A stretch of DNA of 64,000 nt from Loxodes magnus (lineage: Eukaryota; Ciliophora; Karyorelictea; Loxodida; Loxodidae). The translations under genes and the position numbers were made by a program. The DNA lies in assembly GCA_946699065.1 (NCBI GenBank), contig CAMPDV010000009.1:1302001-1366000 (forward strand), given 5' to 3'. The notes under the pieces were generated by a model. It searched no databases. It was not told the origin of the DNA and saw only the letters and a program-made list of their open reading frames with translations. Within the stretch, counting starts at the first letter, position 1. Every line of letters begins with the position of its first letter. Below, in pieces: positions 37,479 to 50,010 of this stretch.

Positions 37479-40400
37479 TCAAAATAGATCTTTTAATAAT
37501 TGCTCGTACTCATTTTCCTTTTTTTATATTTGTATCGACACTTATTCATTTTATTATTAGGATGGAGCACTTAAATCAAGCAAATCGCTAACTGTTTATT
37601 ATGCTGTCTTTTAAGTTTAAGGTTCAATTTTTTATCTGTTCCATTATTGCGTCAGCAATTCTTAATATTAAGAATCCAACTTTTACTAAGGTGTCTAGTT
37701 TTATCTTTTTTCTTTAGGAACGTTATTTAGTTCAAACAAATAATTATACTGATGTTCAGTCTGATTTGGATAAACCTTTTATTAAATGTTCTATTCATTT
37801 TAAGTCTCAATTGATTACTGCTTAGTTTCTTGATTTTGGACAGGATTTTAAATTATCTATGAAGTATTTTAAGTATTTTAAGTATTTTAAGTATTTTAAG
37901 TATTTTAAGCATTTGAAGTATTTGAAGTATTTGAAGCATTTGAAGTATTTGAAGTATTAGTTAAAGTTCCTTAAATTAGACTTTTTTAAATTTATTCCTT
38001 TTTTGCTTCATTTATTTCTTTTATTATAATTTCGTCAATTTATATTACTGGTCTATGATCTGAAAACCTATTTTCCACTCTATTATAAAATAAATTAACT
38101 ATATCCTATTATTACTTAGAGTTATACAGAATACGATCAGTTCATGCAGGAATTCTTTTTTTTTTGGAAGTATCATAATTATCTGAATTTTTATCATATT
38201 TATATGTTGGTTAAAATTTTATCTAAGGCTCTATGAATAACTTCAATACTTAGTGATTGCTTTTCTTGGCTATTAATAACTAATCATGCGCTTAAAGCAT
38301 TCTCAGATTGTTCTAATCTATGTAATTTCTACAATCTTCATTGTTCAAGTTAATTCTAAAATTCAAATCTCCGAAAATAAATTGAACATCGTGATTTTCA
38401 AACTTAAATTCCATTCTATTAGCCAAAGTATCTTTCTAGAATGCTTTCTCTTGGTAATCTACAAGTTAATCTAGTCTAGTTTATTCTTTTTTAAATCCTG
38501 CTTCTAAGTGAGCGTTAAGAAAAATCAAAGAAGTTCCATAGAGTTAAAATCTAATAATAACACAGCCTTTATTTCCAATTGTTCCTCCAAATCCTGACTT
38601 GATTACTTCTGACTTAATTTTTTTAATTGAATATTTGAATTTTTCTTTAACATAAATAACCAATAGTAATCCAACTAAGCTCTCAAAGTGTACCAATTAA
38701 AACTAATTTTATTTGTTTCTAGAGATTTATTAATTTAAGACATTAATCCATTATTTTACTCTTTAATTATTACCTTACAAAGCTACATTTTTTACATTTA
38801 AAGGAATTATTTCCTGTAATCCCATCACCAGAATATCGGGAACCTCCTTACTATCAGCTCTTATTAAATTTTCCGATAAGTCTAAAGAATTTTCTGGATC
38901 TTTTCCTGCACAATTTCAAGTACAAATTTGGCAAAGTACTTTTCGATATTAAATATACTCAGATTCAAATTGATTAAGTTTCTTTTGTAGACTACTTTAG
39001 GTAAATTTATTTTCAAAATTTAGGTTTTTCCCTAAAATTATGTCAATACATTCCTGTCTTGCAGAATCTTCAAAGCTACTCTAATAAAGCCGCTAAGTTG
39101 ATTTTATTCCTGCATCTATCTTACTCCATAGACTTGATTTTCCTTATTTTGTTGCTTATGATGTAGTACTTCCAGCACCCGTATATTGTTTTGATAATAT
39201 TTCTCCATTTTCTGCTCAAGCATTATTAAAGGCATTAACAAAAGCTTAACTTTAATTCAGCTTGAAACTTCTAATAACAGCCATTGTTATAAACCATGCA
39301 ATTTTACTCTACATAACGTTAGTTCGGTCTAAGCAATCCAGACAGTTAGTTCTGACAATTCCTTTTTAATAAGACTCGACTTTTTAAGGAGTAGCTTACT
39401 AATTAACAATTTCATAGTAGAAGGAATAATGCTTAAGTATTTACTCTATTGAATTTATAAACATCTGATCTATTTTATCAAATCTATCTCCCTTACATAT
39501 TTCGTTCATATCGAAGTAGGTATAGCCACTACTATTATTCAGTCTTTCATTATTTCTTTGGAATAACTATTCTAAATGCGATGTCAACAAATTTTCAGAC
39601 TACTTAGTTTTACTTAGCAAGTTAACAAACAAAACATGCTTATATATCTTTACTAGCTCAAAGATATGTGATAAAAAGTAGTTTTCTGTTATTTCTTTGC
39701 TACGAGTAATGTTTGGAATAGAATTAACACTGGATTACTCTCAGAAAATAGGAACAGAGCCTCTAATCTGCAGAAAGCTAATCATTCTGTTTTAAAATGT
39801 ATAAATCATTTCAGTTTCTACGAAATTAGCTACATTACCTTTCTCATCAATTCCTCTGCAATTAAATCTTGTTCCAACTCTTAGGCAGCTTCTTCTTGAT
39901 ATTATAATAACTGAAATTTATGGCTCTTAAGGATTAGTTGAAGGGATATCTTAAATATAGATGTATCCTTATATAATAGGAAGTAAAAAGGTGCTGCTAG
40001 TATTAATGTTTTATTCAAAGAGGCATTAATATAAGTTATAGTTTCAGTAAAAGCGACTATCATAAGCTTGCTCCTACTCATATGTTTTATTTTATTGGTT
40101 TTTATTAAACTAATGTTGCCTGGAATTAGTCAAATCGTAGGTTTGAGAAAAATAAAATCCTGAAGTGAGCATCTAAAATAAAAAAACTAACCTTTTTAAC
40201 TCCATCGTAATATTTATAATCTTCCTGCTATTGAAATATTTTATGCTCAAATGGAATTAAATCTACTTCAGATATACTATAAATTTCATGTGATAGTATT
40301 TTTCCTATTAATTAGCGATCACTTATTACAACTAAAAATGGAAGCGAACCAATATAAATTATCCCTAAAAGTCCATATATATCTTTCATTTAGCATTACT

Positions 40401-40580
40401 ATTCTCCTATACCCTATTCTAAAACGCTGAAGTCTTCTACTTCAAAGCATTCAATTTGGTTTCTTGTAATAACTAGTTTTTTATTGTAGGCATTATTTTA
40501 TATCTAAAAGAAAAGTTTAAATGACTTACAACAAAGACTTAAGGAGTTATTAATAGTTAATAATAAATATTTTTCTCCAT
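37479..40580 (-). CDS. Synaptojanin-like phosphoinositide phosphatase (SAC domain plus inositol 5-phosphatase)
   Basis: 1018 residues in three exons, ATG 40580 to TGA 37481-37479. The N-terminal SAC domain shows [51 protein letters not shown] and the catalytic [13 protein letters not shown] (C-x5-R-T). The 5-phosphatase domain has [74 protein letters not shown] and SDHRPV, so both active sites look complete. Trp in PIFW, NNAWAENGE, TWN and PAW is TGA. The tail has an Asn-Thr-Ser/Gln repeat (37862-37960) and DLLDLS, resembling a clathrin-box motif. Introns are 26 nt (40504-40529) and 19 nt (40173-40191). Such enzymes strip phosphates from PI(4,5)P2 during endocytic vesicle uncoating; that role is inferred from the architecture. 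Confidence 0.97.
37862..37960 (+). repeat. 9-bp tandem repeat, 11 units, inside the synaptojanin-like tail
   Basis: Units are AAGTATTTT (five), then AAGTATTTG or AAGCATTTG. On the coding minus strand they encode Asn-Thr-Ser or Asn-Ala-Ser turning into Asn-Ala/Thr-Gln through single TCA to TAA changes. That is possible only because TAA is sense. Confidence 0.9.
40173..40191 (-). other. 19-nt intron in synaptojanin-like gene
   Basis: GTTAGT...ATTTTAG. It lies before [15 protein letters not shown] of the SAC domain. Confidence 0.88.
40504..40529 (-). other. 26-nt intron in synaptojanin-like gene
   Basis: GTAAGTC...CTTTTAG. It lies after the 17-codon first exon. Confidence 0.82.
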
Positions 40581-41693
40581 TTTGCTTCTTATTATATTAT
40601 ATTAACTAATAGCTTTTAATTTCTTTACCTTATAAATTTATAATTCAGGATATTTATTAGGAAATTGATTCCAATAATTTCGTTATCTCTATTTAGATAA
40701 ACTCTTATATCATTGAACCTTTCAATTTATTTAATACTTTATAAGTCAATTTAGTATTTATTGCATTAACTGAAGCAAATAAATGAATCTTTAGAAACTA
40801 AATCAGCTGAAACATTTAGCCTCTTGTTAAGCTTACCATTTTATCACTTTCTTTATACTTTTGAATTAAATTTAATTATTTAAACTAAGAATTTTATCAT
40901 TGCTAACTTTTATAAATATTTTAAATAGACTGATAGAAAAATTGCTAAAGAAGAACATATTAGGAATTCAAGCTTTGCTTTAACTCTTAACTATTAAATT
41001 AAAATATTATTTGTAAAGAGCAGTTTAGATAAAGCAAAGTAGGAACTAAATAAGCTAAACTAGAATTTTCTAATTATAATAAATATTATGCTGATATTCA
41101 TTAATTTTTATTTAGCTTTATATATACTTAGTTTAATATTTCAGATCTACATACTTAATCCTTTTAAAAATTAATTTCTTTACTTCCAGATAGCTAAAAT
41201 AGATAAAGGTATAAACATATTAAACAGGTTAGACTTAATTAAAGAGAAATATAATGAATACAAAATAAAAATAGATTAAGGAAGGTATAATTAGATATTA
41301 TAAGCTGATTTTACAGCAACTCTATATTTCTAGATTTATACAAAATGCTTATTTCATTCTAATTTATTCAACTAATTTTCTTAAAAGTCTTATGCTTAGC
41401 TAAGTACTTATATTTTGGATTAAGATAAATATGCTTAAATTAAAGCATAAAATTAAAATAGAGGCTAGCTATAAAATAACTATCAAACTATAAATATATT
41501 CTTATTCTTAAGAATTTCATATAGATATCTTATGCCTAATATATTTATCTTTCTTAAATTGGTTCTCTATCTAATATTTCTAAAACTAGTTAAATGTCTT
41601 TTAGTTGATTAAAGATATAAACATACATTAAGAAGATTATTAGAATTTTAAACTAAAGGAAAATAGAAAAGTATTAAAAGCATTCTATAAAAG
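40581..41693. other. AT-rich intergenic spacer
   Basis: This lies between divergent genes. No coding frame or RNA recognised. Confidence 0.55.
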
Positions 41694-42377
41694 ATGGGAT
41701 TTAATAAAAATAATCAGTGCTCTGTTTTACTAAGCAGTCCTTTAAGCAAGTTTAAGTTTTTTTTGAATTCTTAGAATGAAAACCCTAATTTAGTTACCGT
41801 TTATAGAGCATCCTAGCTAACTTTTGATTATTATTTTTCATTATTACGAAGAAAAAGAAAAAATAAACTGTTCATGTTTCAATATCCTTTAAACATCTAC
41901 TATAAGAATCGAATTGAGTTTGAAAGGCTAAAAATAGAGAAAATGTTTTATGCTAAATTAAAATAGTAAAAATTGCAATCTAATTTTGAGATGATGAGTG
42001 AACAATTAAAAGCAGAGTAGCTTTATGCAACTCTTAATAAAATAGTGTAAAAAGTAAAAAACTAAAACTATAGGAAATTTTTTTAATAAACTAAGGAGGT
42101 TCATCTAGATAAATTTTCATAGCACTTAATAAAGTATTTAAACTTGTATAGAGAAAGCATATCTTCACTTGTAGAGGGACATCGTTCCGTTACAACTAAT
42201 ATAAAAACAGAAATAAACGGAGAAACAGTTGAAAACAAAATTAAGAATTTCCAAACTAATATTCAAAATAAAATGCCTGGATATTATGATGTTTATGCAG
42301 GTAAATAGAAACTCTAAAAGGTTTTGGGGGAGAAGCTTGAACAGATTGAAAACAAGATTAAAAACAATTAAAAATGA
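41694..42377 (+). CDS. Uncharacterised basic coiled-coil protein
   Basis: 227 residues, single exon, ATG 41694 to TGA 42375-42377, no internal TGA. It begins MGFNKNNQCSVLLSSPLSKF and has a basic middle (LLRRKRKNKLF). Long helical stretches rich in Lys, Glu and Gln follow (KIEKMFYAKLKQQKLQSNFE; LGEKLEQIENKIKNN), consistent with coiled coil. There is no signal peptide or membrane segment. I recognise no family; a cytoskeletal role would be a guess. It converges on the AGC kinase gene with only about 280 nt between stops, which implies short 3' untranslated regions. Confidence 0.75.
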
Positions 42378-42659
42378 AACTTAAAAATTATTATTATTAA
42401 ATAAGGGTCCCTTTTAATTAATCTTAAGAAATACTAATCTAAACCATTAAAATAATTAAAGATCACTATATTCTATTTTGTTTGAATAACTTTTGCAAAA
42501 GATATTTCAAAATATATAATTTAAAAGTTTCCTTATTTGTTATAACATCTATTTAAAGTTAGTTTAATGCATATACAGAAATAATTTTTAATGATAGATA
42601 ATGAAATATTTGTAAATGAAAGCAAAAAACTTAATTATTTGAGACAATTTATTATTATA

Positions 42660-43962
42660 TCATTTTTGCAAAGTATGCAAAGATGTAAGTTGAACCTATT
42701 ACTACTATTTAGAATTTTTGCTGAACGACTTAGAACGCGAAATTTCAGTTGTTTCTACTTGCTTTCCTGACTAATTCTCAGCTTCGCTAATTTTATCGAA
42801 ATAATAACCATCAAAAAGAGCTTAGACAGACTCTTTTTTCAATAGCAAAGTATGTTATTTTAGTAATTCAATGTTTTAGTCTCTCCAAGGATCTTACTAA
42901 ACTTGTCTATAATCAAAATTATCTTCTTTACTATTAGGCACGAATGGAGATTAGATTTATCTATTGTATAATTGTTATCAAGGATATCCTTTAAACCACA
43001 CATGTTGTTTAACCTCTTCAGGTCCATTTAATCCCAAACGATTTGATGGTTTTCTTTGGATTAACTACATATAAATACTTACTTTGTTAATGAAATCTGC
43101 AGCCTCGAGACTTCAATCTTCAGGTACATCATTTCTTCTTAGTTAAACTTGTCTAGCCAGTATTTAATCTCTAATTTCCTTTCTATTTTTTCCTAAATAA
43201 GGTCTCTATAAATAGAATTATTACTCTTCCCGTCATAAATTCAAAACCTATTACACCTACTGCAAAATAATCTGCTCCAACTCCATGATTTTATCTGCAC
43301 ATAACCTCTGGAGCCATATATCCAGGAGTCCCTGAAGTATCTTAAGCATTTTCAGGATTCCAAAGTCTCGCAATTCCTAAATCAGTAATTTTGAGATAAC
43401 CTTCTGAATCTAGTACAAGATTTTCAGGCTTTATGTCTCTATGAAGAACTCCATTGTTATGAAGATGTTCAAGTCCTAAAATGATACAAGCAATAAAGAA
43501 CTCTAAAAATTAAAGCTTACTTGTTTATTCCTCACTAAATTTTCTCTATCTACCTAAATGGTACCTCATATCTCCTCCAGTCAACAAATCAAGTACAAGG
43601 TATAAATTTTCACGATCTTAAAAGGCATAGTGCATGTTAACTAAAAAAGGATGCTTGAGGCTTCCAAGTAATTTTCTTTCATTTAAAATAGAATTAACAG
43701 ATCTCTTAGCAATAATTCTTGCTTTGCTCATTTCTTTTAATGCAAAAATCTCTCTCGTCTTTTTTCTTTCTACTTTTCAAACTTTTCCAAATCCTCCTTT
43801 TCCAATTACATAAAGGAATTAAAATAGATTTTTGTTTATTTCCTCTGAAAGTAAAAAATCACCTTATTTAGTCATAAACATTTCAGGCTTAAAGCTTTAA
43901 CTTGAAATATAATCGAAAAGAATTCTATTCTTTAGTTCCTGGTGTTTCAAAGATTACTTCAT
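42660..43962 (-). CDS. AGC-family Ser/Thr protein kinase
   Basis: 415 residues in four exons, ATG 43962 to TGA 42662-42660. The kinase domain is complete: GKGGFGKVWKV (Trp = TGA, 43777-43779), FALKEMSK, LNERKLLGSLKHPFLV, LDLLTGGDMRYHL, HRDIKPENLVLDSEGYLKITDLGIA, GTPGYMAPEV and RLGLNGPEEVKQHVWF, then an AGC C-terminal extension with NFDYR. DFG reads DLG, which many active kinases tolerate. Introns of 18 nt (43503-43520), 19 nt (43206-43224) and 18 nt (43065-43082) interrupt EEQT/KFFIA, MTGR/RPYLG and DFINK/LIQRKP. The two 18-nt introns keep frame and have no stop, so only homology reveals them. No regulatory domain is visible, so upstream control (cyclic nucleotide, lipid or other) cannot be stated. 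Confidence 0.96.
43065..43082 (-). other. 18-nt intron in AGC kinase gene
   Basis: GTAAGT...TATGTAG. It joins DFINK to LIQRKPSNRLG. Confidence 0.88.
43206..43224 (-). other. 19-nt intron in AGC kinase gene
   Basis: GTAATA...TTATAG. It joins MTGR to RPYLGKNRKEI. Confidence 0.9.
43503..43520 (-). other. 18-nt intron in AGC kinase gene
   Basis: GTAAGC...TTTTAG. It keeps frame and is identified because the kinase family runs straight from EEQT to KFFIACIILGLEHLH. Confidence 0.85.
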
Positions 43963-45259
43963 TTTTATATACTTGAAGGAAAACAAAAAATTTAATAAAA
44001 TATGGTAGTCTAATTTGCTATATTAGTGTTCGTTAATATATTAAGTTATGAGGGTAACTTTATTTCATTTTATAATCTCAATTTATTGAAAGTAAAATTA
44101 ATGATCTTCAAATATTAATTAATCTATAGTTTATAAATTAGCAAAGATTGCTTCACTAATATCCTTTAGTAATACTTTAGAAATTATTTAGTCACTTGTA
44201 TAATTTTATCTTATGATTAATATTATTACTTTCAAACACTTCTTTAACTAGATTTCTTTTATTTCCATATGGGCATTTATTAATCCCAAAAATAATTGTA
44301 TTATACCAAAATTAATATAATGCTTGGTATAGATTAAATTAGAAGGCTTTCAAAAGTATAATTATATTTAAAGAAATAACTTTAAAGAGTAGCATTTTAT
44401 TTACATAATGAAGATAAACAGCACTTAAAATATAAAATTAATTAATAAGCTACTTAGAACTCTTTCATTTAATAGCTGTTTTAATTAAACTATTAGCTTT
44501 ACTATCTATAAATTACCTAATTAATTGAATAAAACTAATGAAATATTAAATAATATTGCTTTAAATGATTCATCCTTTTATTATATTTCTAAATTTACTA
44601 GAGATATATTATTAAGAATATGATTGAATATCCTTTATTATTACTACTATAATTCGTTTGAAGCTGTAAACTGTAAAAAAGATTATTGTAAATTTATTGT
44701 AAATAATATAAAATAATATTAATAGATTAATGAGAATAAACTTAGCAAATACATTTAAGAAGCTATATGATTGTTCTACTGCTTAAGTGCTTTTTCTTAT
44801 TATTATTTAATTATAGATAAGAAACATTAAAGAGATATTTAGTTATTATAAATTTAGAAAAACCTCTATATTCCTTTATAAAGACTCTTATAAAATAGCA
44901 TTTCATAACTTTAGGATTAAGGTTTGATAATACGTCCTAGAGGTATTGCTATATAGGAAAATAGTTTAAATAATCTTAAATAGAATTTTATTATTTTGTA
45001 TACAATATTTCCTATTATTTTTTAGTGAAATTTATCTATGTTTCTTAGAAGCAAATAAATTAAAATTCATAATGAAAAGAATGATTAGATCTTGTTCTAT
45101 TTTTAAATAACTAAATATAAAATTATTACTATTTAGTAAATATTTACATATAAGGCTCTGAAAGTAGGAAGTCAAATCTGGGAATTTTAAATAATTAAAC
45201 ATTCCTGAAAATAGTAGAATAAATTAATGCTTACTATATCTTTTTACTCTTTCGAGTAA
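43963..45259. other. AT-rich intergenic spacer
   Basis: No coding frame or RNA recognised. Confidence 0.55.
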
Positions 45260-45637
45260 ATGGGCTATCTTTAAAAGAATGAACTATTTTAGAATAGATA
45301 TACTGATATTAAAGCTTAAATTAAATTAAATTAACTTTAGAATTAAAATGATTTATTCTTAAAATTACAAAATTATTAGCTTCTTTCTATTTTGAAAATA
45401 ACTTATGAATATATCCATTTAGATAATAAAATTATCAAAGTCATTGATAAAGGATATTCAGTTATTCAGGTATATTTGAATTTTATGAGCGATTCAAATA
45501 AAGACAAGCAAAAATAAATAAATTTAGATATTAACTGACTTTTTACATTAAGTACTATACCAAGATAAATTATAGTTGCATTTGATTATAACAGTGTAGG
45601 AATGAAAGATTTAAAAGTAATTAAAATATCAATTTGA
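45260..45637 (+). CDS. Candidate small ORF upstream of the Cys-rich gene
   Basis: ATG 45260 to TGA 45635-45637, about 125 residues with one internal TGA (DINWLFTL). The segment YIHLDNKIIKVIDKGYSVIQ and PRQIIVAFDYNSVGMKDLKV look like real protein. If the 45635 TGA is sense, the frame stays plausible to about 45890 (EWTVGLWIKDKEQLF). No family recognised, and composition is only slightly better than spacer. Confidence 0.35.
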
Positions 45638-45906
45638 CTATTAATAAATATATAGATATAGATTATTTTTATTCATTTAAAGGAAATATTTTTACTTTAC
45701 GTCTGCTGAAATATTCTTTAGATGCCTTTATTTCTTGTCTTTTATTAAGCAAAATATAAATAAGAATGAACTGTTGGCTTATGGATAAAAGATAAGGAAT
45801 AATTATTTTTAGATGTGATAAATAATAAGTATATAAGTATAATTATTTAGAGTGTATTACATCATCAAGACTTAGTTTAATTAATTAATAATCACTTTAT
45901 TTTAAT

Positions 45907-48900
45907 ATGCGCAAGCTTGTCTTTATAGTTCTTGTTTATTAAATTCTGAGTGAAGACTGCTACAAGTTTAATTGCTAAAGTTCTACTGACCCTGAAAATT
46001 TTTGCGTAAAAGTTAGTAGTAGTAATATCAAATTGAATAATTGTCCTGCTTAAGCATCATATTGTGATTCAAGTGTAATCAATTAAGAATGCTACAAAGA
46101 TTATAATTATAATTGTAATAGCTCTAACACATAGCAAAAATGCTCTTAATATGAGCAAGCTCTACTTAATCCTGGAAGAAATTGTGAAAATGACACTTAA
46201 TGTAGAACAAATAAATGCATAAGTAATATATGCCAAGGACTTAAAAGGGGTTAAAAGTGTAATGAACACTGATAATGTCATTTAGATTTAGCATGTATTA
46301 ATAGTGTTTGTCAAGAGTAATCAAATACTACTTGTTCAGATGAATACGAATGTCAGAATGACCTAATATGCTATAAAGAACAATGTATTCCATATCTTTC
46401 TTTAGATCCTAAAGCTCCTTTAAATTATACAGAATGCATTTAGAGGGAAATAGCATGAGAATGCAGCTCAGGAGCTTGCGAATAGGACTAACAAAATAAC
46501 ACTTATTGTTAAGACTAAAATATAATATCATAATATGAGCGACCAATTTATTGTACAAATGATTAAAATAGATGCTAAGGAAAAAAATATATTTCAGAAC
46601 TAAAAAAAGGTGAATGCGAGTGCAGTTAGGATGATTAAGGAGAAAAAATTTGCAGTCTTTAGCCTGGAGATAAGGAATTTTTATAAGCAATAACACAATG
46701 AAAAAAGATATTTGAAATTAATGATACAGGAATATGCCATACTCTAGATAGGTATGATTATGATTGCTGGAATAATCACTTACCTTATTTTAACCTAACT
46801 ATAATGTGAGGAGAATGATATATATAATATATTAAAAATTATTAAATAATTAAATCCTCAAGTACCTGTGCAATAAGAATCTATGCTTGGGAATGGTGAT
46901 ATGTAGATCAGCAACTAAATTGTCCAAAATATAAATGTGGAAAAAATTAAAATTAAGATGACTGTTCTATTTGAAATCAATTTGATAGTTTTTAGACTTA
47001 AGAATGCTAAGCTTATTATAAATGCTAATTTGAAGATTATGAATATTCTAATGGAAAATGTTAAAGTATATAAGACGCATATTAAACCAATTCAAAATAA
47101 TATCCTGGTTTGAAGTGCTTTAGCGACTTGAATTGCTATGGCTATTGTACTTTAGATAATTATTATTTTCTAAATTAAGTTTTTTAAGGAACTTGCGTAG
47201 GAAATTCTACAGGAGTATCTTGTGATAATTCAATCTAATGTGATGTTGGTCTAACCTGCTAGAAGTAAAATCTGTAAGATGAATATGGTAAATGCTAAGC
47301 TCAAAAAGTTGAGGATGATCATTGTATAGAAGATGATGATTGTGAAAACAATCTATTTTGCTTTGAAAAACTCTGCACAAGGTACTATTAAAAGTAAGTT
47401 GGATATATTTTTAAAAATGAGCCATGCCCATTTTCTGCTGTCCATCTAGCTTGTATGAGTTTGTCTTGTAGAAATAAAACAGTTGATAATCAAATTGTTG
47501 GCTAATGTGTGCCTTCCTTTAGCAGCCCAAATCTAGAAAAAGAATGCTTAGAAAATTAAGACTGTGAAGCTAGTTAAGAATATGATAATGAATAAATAAC
47601 TGCTCCTGGGTATTGTTAATGTGGAAAAGGAATCGGCAATAAGAATGGCGTTATGAGATTCTGTGCTCTTCATCCAGGTGATTAAAAATGGAAGGATGAA
47701 GTGGAAGCTTTCTATATGATAGAAGGTTTAGATAATGGAATTTGCCATAGGCATTTAACTTTAAAATAAATCTGTTGAGCTTAAATAATAAATGTTGGAA
47801 ATGAGTGATTTCTTTGAGATTATTTAGTTAAATAATCTACTAGAAAATGATATCCTTCCATTATGGTAAGTTAATAATAATGTATATAGGCCAAGTGAGA
47901 TTAGTGTACTCAAAATACTTATTTTCCTGAATATTATTGACCTTTATATTAATAAAGTTTACCTTTTTAGGAATGTCCTTATTTTACAAAAACTACAACA
48001 GAAGTTCCTAATTTCTGCTTATATTAAGCTCCTGAATATAACGCTGATAATAATAGACATTATTATGTAGACTCTTGCTCCAAAAATTAATAATGTCCTT
48101 TTGAAAAGTTCAAACCAACACATGGAAATTTATCATGTGAAAGTGCACTTGCTGATAGATATTCTTATCCTGGTTAAGTAGTGTATGAAGAGTAATAATG
48201 CAGATCAAAGACTTGAAACTAATTTAAAATATGTGTAGGCAAATAATTTGGAGAAATATGTATAAGTCATTCAGACTGCGACGTTGGACTATATTGTGAT
48301 TATAATTTAACAAAATGCTAGTACTAAAAAGATGAGGGAGAAGATTGTAAAGATAAATACGAATGTAAGAATATGTATACTTGCTCAGGAACTTAATGTG
48401 TAAAATATTACTCTTAGCCAATAGAAACTTATTTGAGTATTCCATGTGATTGAAAATAAAAACGATCTGAAGTATGTGAAAGTGGAACATGTGCTTATAT
48501 TGATAGCAATACAAGCAAGTGTGACTATGCTTATGAATTAGCAACAGGTAAATCTAATTGTACTACAGTTAGTGATTGCTGAGGAATTTAAAGAGCAGAT
48601 ATACCAAATCCAAAAAAAATAGTAGGAACTTGCTAATGTGCTTTTAATATAGTAGGAGGATAGGCAATTTGTAATACTTTTTCAGGAGATTCTACGAGTT
48701 TAGATTATATTTAAGCCTTCTTAAAAATAGTTGACTTAGATTAAGGGATTTGCCATACGTATAATAGATTTTGATCTGGCTGTTGATATTAAAGAGTTAC
48801 TGAAGATATATAAAAGTTTTATTATTTTTAGTATGTTGAAGCTTAAATAAAAATGGCTTTTGATCCTGTATCAAACGACGTACAATATAATGTAATGGAT

Positions 48901-50010
48901 AATACATTGCTTAAGTATATTTTTCCAGATTAATATGAAACAATTTAGAAAATTATTCCTATAAAGTGCTTAAAATATAATTGCTCAGAGATTACTCCAA
49001 GCAGGTGCATTGAACCTTCTAAGAGCTTTGGAGCTATGCTTAAAGTTTAAAACTGTTAAAAATAAAGTTTAAACAATTATTGTCCTCCAACTTATGAAGT
49101 AGGAACTTATTCTACTTGTGCTCCTTGGTATGAAAATCCAGCCATTTAGAAAGTAGTATTTCCTGGTTAAAATTGTGAAAGTTAAGAATGCAAGCAAAAG
49201 ACATACAAAGGAAAATAGCTTGGCAATAACTGCACAGGACCTTTAGATTGAAGTTGTGATGTTGGATTGGCCTGCATAGAAAATTCTACAAGATACACTT
49301 GCTAAGAATAAATAAAGGAAGACCATGTAGATTGTATAAACGATTATTAGTGCGTGAATTATGCGGTGTGTAGAAATAATAAGTGCTATAAGAAATATTC
49401 GCTAGAAAATGGTTTTATTTTAACATGAAACTGTTCCAATGATAGAATTGAAGTAGCTTGTATTTCTTCAACATGTTTTTAAAATAAATGTTTTTAAGGC
49501 TATAAATCTACATAACCTTTACCGATGTCTTGCAAATTTAATGTTGATTGCATGCCTGAAGGTATCGATAAATTAGATAACTACTTTTCAATTTGTGCAT
49601 GCGCATTTAAGTCAGAAAGTAAAAGAATTTGTGGCTTGCATACAGGAGATAACTACTGGTTATTGTATATCGATGCTTGGAAAAAAATTGGCTATTATGA
49701 TTAAGGAATATGCCATTCTTTTCTAAGATAACATGAAGCCTGCTGAATTAAAATCGATAATTCTACAATGTTTCAACTTTTTTTAGATTATTTAGAATAA
49801 AGAGAATGGGTCAAAAATTATAGCGGTGTAAGTTTTTAATTTTAGTTAGTAGAAAGTGAGGAATGCATTTAAGAAGTATATTTTCCACTTTATTATAATG
49901 TTACGCATAATATTACTATGGAAATGTGGAATGAATATAATTAAATGACTGAAACTTCATCAATAATAGTAGCCAATAGCATTATACTTCTTTTTGCACT
50001 TTTTATTTGA
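45907..50010 (+). CDS. Large Cys-rich surface protein of four modules, probable GPI anchor
   Basis: 1367 residues, single exon, ATG 45907 to TGA 50008-50010. A signal peptide (MRKLVFIVLVYQILS) precedes a mature protein with closely spaced Cys throughout. Four modules of about 320-336 residues repeat. Each ends with a CxC element, an ICxLxxGD-like element, then GICH and a CW pair; GICH falls near residues 275, 611, 947 and 1267. The extreme C-terminus is SSIIVANSIILLFALFI, a short hydrophobic tail right before the stop, as in GPI-anchored ciliate immobilisation (surface) antigens, which are also periodic Cys-rich proteins. If the 50008 TGA were Trp, the segment would be a longer TM helix with no TGA for several hundred nt. 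Many internal TGA codons are Trp, several beside Cys. Family assignment to i-antigens is inference from architecture. Confidence 0.85.

Noticed and set aside
37561-38242. Long plus-strand frame (MEHLNQANR... with Tyr-Phe-Lys repeats, ending at TGA)
   Set aside because: It is the antisense shadow of the synaptojanin-like C-terminus. The minus strand has the WTDRILY and SDHRPV motifs and a continuous frame to TGA 37481-37479.
48224-48544. Minus-strand ORF of 106 residues, and another at 46409-46696
   Set aside because: Both are antisense to the Cys-rich gene, whose frame, signal peptide and repeats are clear.
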